A stretch of 64,000 nucleotides of DNA from Austropuccinia psidii (lineage: Eukaryota; Basidiomycota; Pucciniomycetes; Pucciniales; Sphaerophragmiaceae), in the NCBI GenBank assembly GCA_023105745.1, contig JALGQZ010000012.1, positions 44,285,763 through 44,349,762 of the forward strand, in the 5' to 3' direction. The position numbers and the translations under genes are program-made. The notes beneath the pieces are model-generated. The model had not been told where the DNA came from. It saw only the letters and a list, made by a program, of their open reading frames with translations, and searched no databases. Below, in pieces: positions 61,059 through 64,000 of the stretch. The first letter of the stretch is position 1; the number at the start of each line of letters is the position of its first letter.

Positions 61059-62477
61059 TGTCAAGCTGAGTCTATGATAGAGTAATAAAAATAGTATATA
61101 CAACTCTAACTGTGACTGTGACACAGACAGAAATTGATAAAAAACAGTTTAAAGCGTATTTAAAGGGCTTTACTGAAGAGGTTTAGTGGTGGCAAGTACT
61201 GTTGAAAGCCCTGGATGCAATACTTATCTGTTGGTTTACAATAATAGCTACTACAAAACTTAAAATTAGAAGGGTACCTTATCATTTTCCAAGAGTATTA
61301 CTGTTTTGGACATTTTTACAATGTAGGAATTCAAGAGAAGGATGGGGATTTCTCTTTTGAGCAGATAAAAAGCCCTTTTTATCCTGCAATTGGGTGGAAA
61401 GGTCCTCTGGACCACTTCAGGTGGAGGATGTGAAGATTTTTCACTTCAGAATACTGGCTTTTGGTTTCCACAAGGCCTTCATACTCTTTATTAGGTTAGG
61501 CTCAGATGTGGTTTTGAAACCACATCTGGGCAGTTTTTGCCAATACAGGGCGAAAATTTTCATCTGGGGACCACACAGCCCTCTTCTGACATGTATGACA
61601 CATAGAATGCTGTACAGAACCTGTATGGGACCCCAGTATTGAATGAACTATGAGGTATTGAAGTATAAACAAGCTTCTTTGTTTGTTTGACACCTCATAA
61701 TCATAGTTATGGGAAAGTATCCCACAGTAAAGGTGTATTGGCCAAACTGTGGGATTTTGACCTTAAAGCTGCTATACCTTTGTCATTCTTCAAGATATTG
61801 AGCTTAGAGTTGGTTTGTTGTGTATTCCTGGATGAGATCTACACAATGGTACCTCATTTGGTATGGCTAAAATTAAATATGGCAAAGTTATGCCATGTTC
61901 AATTTTTGTTAGTCAGATATATGATTTTCTCAAAATCTGTATGGAGCTTATTTGTCCCATAGATTCTGTTCTGGATGATATATGGGGAAATGGATGACAC
62001 CATCACATAGCCCTCATTGTGCTATTTCCAAAAAGACCCTGCTTTAAGTATCTCACACTAAAAATGTAGAAGTTAGATGAGAGGTGAATATTTCATTCAC
62101 CCTTATTTTACCTTATTTTGACCATAACTTCTGTAGTTTTGGCCCCAGCTCAGTCTGGTTAGTACCATTGGATATCCCTGACCTAGAGCTTCAATTTGAG
62201 TACCCATTTTTTGTGGTTGAGCCTCTTCCTATGGATTTCAGATGAGAGGTGAAAATTAAGGTTTATGCTCAGCAACAACTTTGAGCAGGAATAACTTTGT
62301 TATTCTTTGTCCTATGATGATGGGACTTGTATATTTGGAAAAAGGTGAGTTTCCTCTTTTGATACCTTTTGAGCTGGTTTGGCTCAGATACATGTTTTGG
62401 TGGTATCTTAGCTTTACCATTGGTTTATGGTATTTGGCTGTCATGCTTGTGCTTTGGTTTTGAGTCACAGGCTGACA
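61059..62477 (-). repeat. 3' LTR of element A2
   Basis: 1,419 bp, TGTCAGCC...TTGACA on the minus strand; inverted relative to the A1 LTRs. The end has decayed (CTTGACA instead of CCTGACA). Confidence 0.88.
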
Positions 62478-62522
62478 TACCCTCCCTCTAAAAAAGGCTA
62501 ATCATTTATGAGACTGTTCAGT

Positions 62523-64000
62523 TCAACTAAAGTTTCTGAATCTCCTTAGATGAAGGTTCCCATCTGGTATAGAATCTTCTTCCAACCATTTGTCTTTGTC
62601 TTCTGTCTGATTTTTAAATCTGACCAAATATTGTCTTTGGTCTTTACTATTAAGTCTCATCTTCCTGGCCTTGATGATATTTTTCACAGGGCCAGGGGAG
62701 TCTTTCACTTCCATTATGTCTGGTGGAGTGGAAGTCTTCTTTCTTCAGGGAAACTTGTCCTCTCCTGTCTGGAAGTATAGTTTGACTAGACTCACTGGAA
62801 ATACTGGGTGTTTCCCAGAAAATTCTTCTGTGAGTCTAACCTCCACTGAATTTTTCCCTATCAGCTTAATGATAGTGGAGGGTCCCACAAATGAGTCTCT
62901 CATTTTCTTTGGTCCCTTGAGATTGTTGAAGTTGAGTGTAGACACTAACACTTGGTCCCATTCTTTGAAGTCTGGTTCCACATGTGTCCTGTCATACCTC
63001 TGCTTGTTGTATTCTTTAGCCTCAGCTATTCACTTAGCAGCTGTGTCACAATATCTATTCCCCATATTATGGAAGTCATTGGCTGTGGGGAGGATAGTTA
63101 GAAGATTTTTCTTCAGGTGATCCAGAGGTAATAGGGGGCTCCACCCTTTTTCTACCAGTGAGGGTGATTTCCCTGTGGTAGAGTGCTGGCTTGTGTTGTA
63201 AGCCAGCTGGACTGCTGGTAGAAGTGTAACCCAGTCATGGGTATATCCTTCATGGTCCTTATCTTCCATTCCATATGCACAGAATATTCTCATTATATCC
63301 TTCATTGTCTGGATCATCCTTTCAGCTTAACCATCTGTTTGTGGATTATAAGCTGTATAAAATGCAAGTTTTGTTCCAAGCATGTCATAGAGGTTAGTCC
63401 AAAATCCTGATGTGAATTTGGGGTCCCTGTCACTAATGATGATTTTTGGGATTCCACATGTGGATATTATGTTATTCCAAAATAACAGGGCTATATACAT
63501 TGTTGTTTCCTCCTTGTGACATGGTAGGAACATCATACTTTTAATTTACCTATCAACTATGACTAGGAAAGAATTGAAATTTTCTTTGCCTCCTGGGACA
63601 AGTCCTGTGACCCAGTCCATGTTCATGGTTTTCCATGGGTGTTTGGGTTCTGCTATGTGTTGGAGTAGCCCATATTTCTTCTCATGTTTTCTGTTTGCCT
63701 TTTGGAATCTTTCAAAAGTGTTGATATATTCACACAACTCTTGTTCCAATTTGGGCCACCAAGCTGTGCTTTCCACCCTCTCTCCGGTCCTGTCTTCACT
63801 CATGTGTCCCATATAGGGGCAGTCATTACATTCTTGCAGGATCAGGGATATGTGGTCCTTGTATATCACTGTGAGAGCACTTTTATGCTTATCTCTGTGA
63901 TAGAGTAATCCATCTATAAGGAAAAACTTGTTGTCCTTATAGTCCCTCAACCAGGGTTCCTCTAACTGGGATTCCAGCTCTGGGCTCCTGTATTTCTGGT
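62523..64000 (-). pseudogene. Element A2 integrase and chromodomain-like tail, broken
   Basis: Integrase inserts the cDNA into the host. Minus-strand pieces: 63546-63950 holds the zinc-finger region and the first catalytic Asp (MDWVTGLVPGG); 63327-63536 holds the second ([15 protein letters not shown]) and ends at a stop after NPQTDG; 63030-63317 starts at MIQTMKD, just after the position of the catalytic Glu; 62745-62981 is the C-terminal domain ([15 protein letters not shown]); 62523-62714 is the chromodomain-like tail (YLVRFKNQTEDKDKWL). In the zinc finger the CX2C pair conserved in element C (CQTCDRCQ) reads INTFERFQ, so the metal site is lost. Stops separate the pieces. Confidence 0.87.

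Larger units (their letters stand above)
61059..64000 (-). mobile_element. Ty3/gypsy element A2, 3' portion (runs off window)
   Basis: Same family as A1, opposite orientation. The 3' LTR (61059-62477) is preceded on the minus strand by the purine tract AGAGGGAGGGTA (62478-62489), identical to A1. Pol text reaches the window edge, so the 5' part lies beyond 64000. It retains the integrase region that A1 lacks. Confidence 0.9.

Overview
The window looks like eukaryotic nuclear DNA from a transposon-rich fungus. It is very AT-rich, the genes have short introns (about 50-165 nt) with fungal GT..AG borders, and most of the sequence is LTR retrotransposons and DNA transposons. The Gag and Pol texts resemble those I associate with rust fungi (Pucciniales, especially Austropuccinia psidii). 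That assignment is recognition from memory, not a database result.

Layout. 1-408 AT-rich flank. 409-2034 a complete but dead Tc1/mariner element with TIRs, TA duplication and a spliceable transposase intron. 2037-5540 a CpG-retaining, low-repeat island with the 3' half of an unrecognised multi-exon gene (minus strand, 2884-4045, 5' end unresolved). 5546-5920 a 375-bp MITE. 6087-12516 a Ty3/gypsy element (family A, plus strand) that has lost nearly all of pol. 12517-23700 an hAT transposase gene split by a second, older Ty3/gypsy chromovirus (family B, minus strand, 13645-23079). 23700-32976 AT-rich, decayed DNA with a T-rich decamer repeat and a broken, unrecognised coding block (29338-31585). 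32977-43670 a complete Ty3/gypsy element (family C, minus strand) with two 2,024-bp LTRs and an uninterrupted 1,932-residue Gag-Pol frame. 43867-44032 an AAAAT microsatellite. 44965-45418 a miniature LTR element (TRIM-like). 47287-53446 a MULE carrying an OTU protease-like domain, itself interrupted near 50.0-51.86 kb. 55146-57935 the only recognised host gene, SEC63 (ER protein translocation), 11 exons. 57936-61058 AT-rich spacer. 61059-64000 the 3' LTR and 3' pol of another family A element running off the window.

Only SEC63 and the unrecognised 2884-4045 gene look like working host genes. The family C element is the only transposon whose coding region looks intact; the rest carry stops, frameshifts, deletions or lost catalytic residues. 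The region is a nested insertion record: B sits in hAT; C and the MULE sit in AT-rich DNA between two inverted repeat arms (31789 and 54570); something LTR-like sits in the MULE. Families A and C share nearly the same primer-binding site, while family B and the TRIM share termini and a polypurine tract, suggesting two retroelement lineages. I found no CRISPR array, rRNA, convincing tRNA gene or prokaryotic feature.
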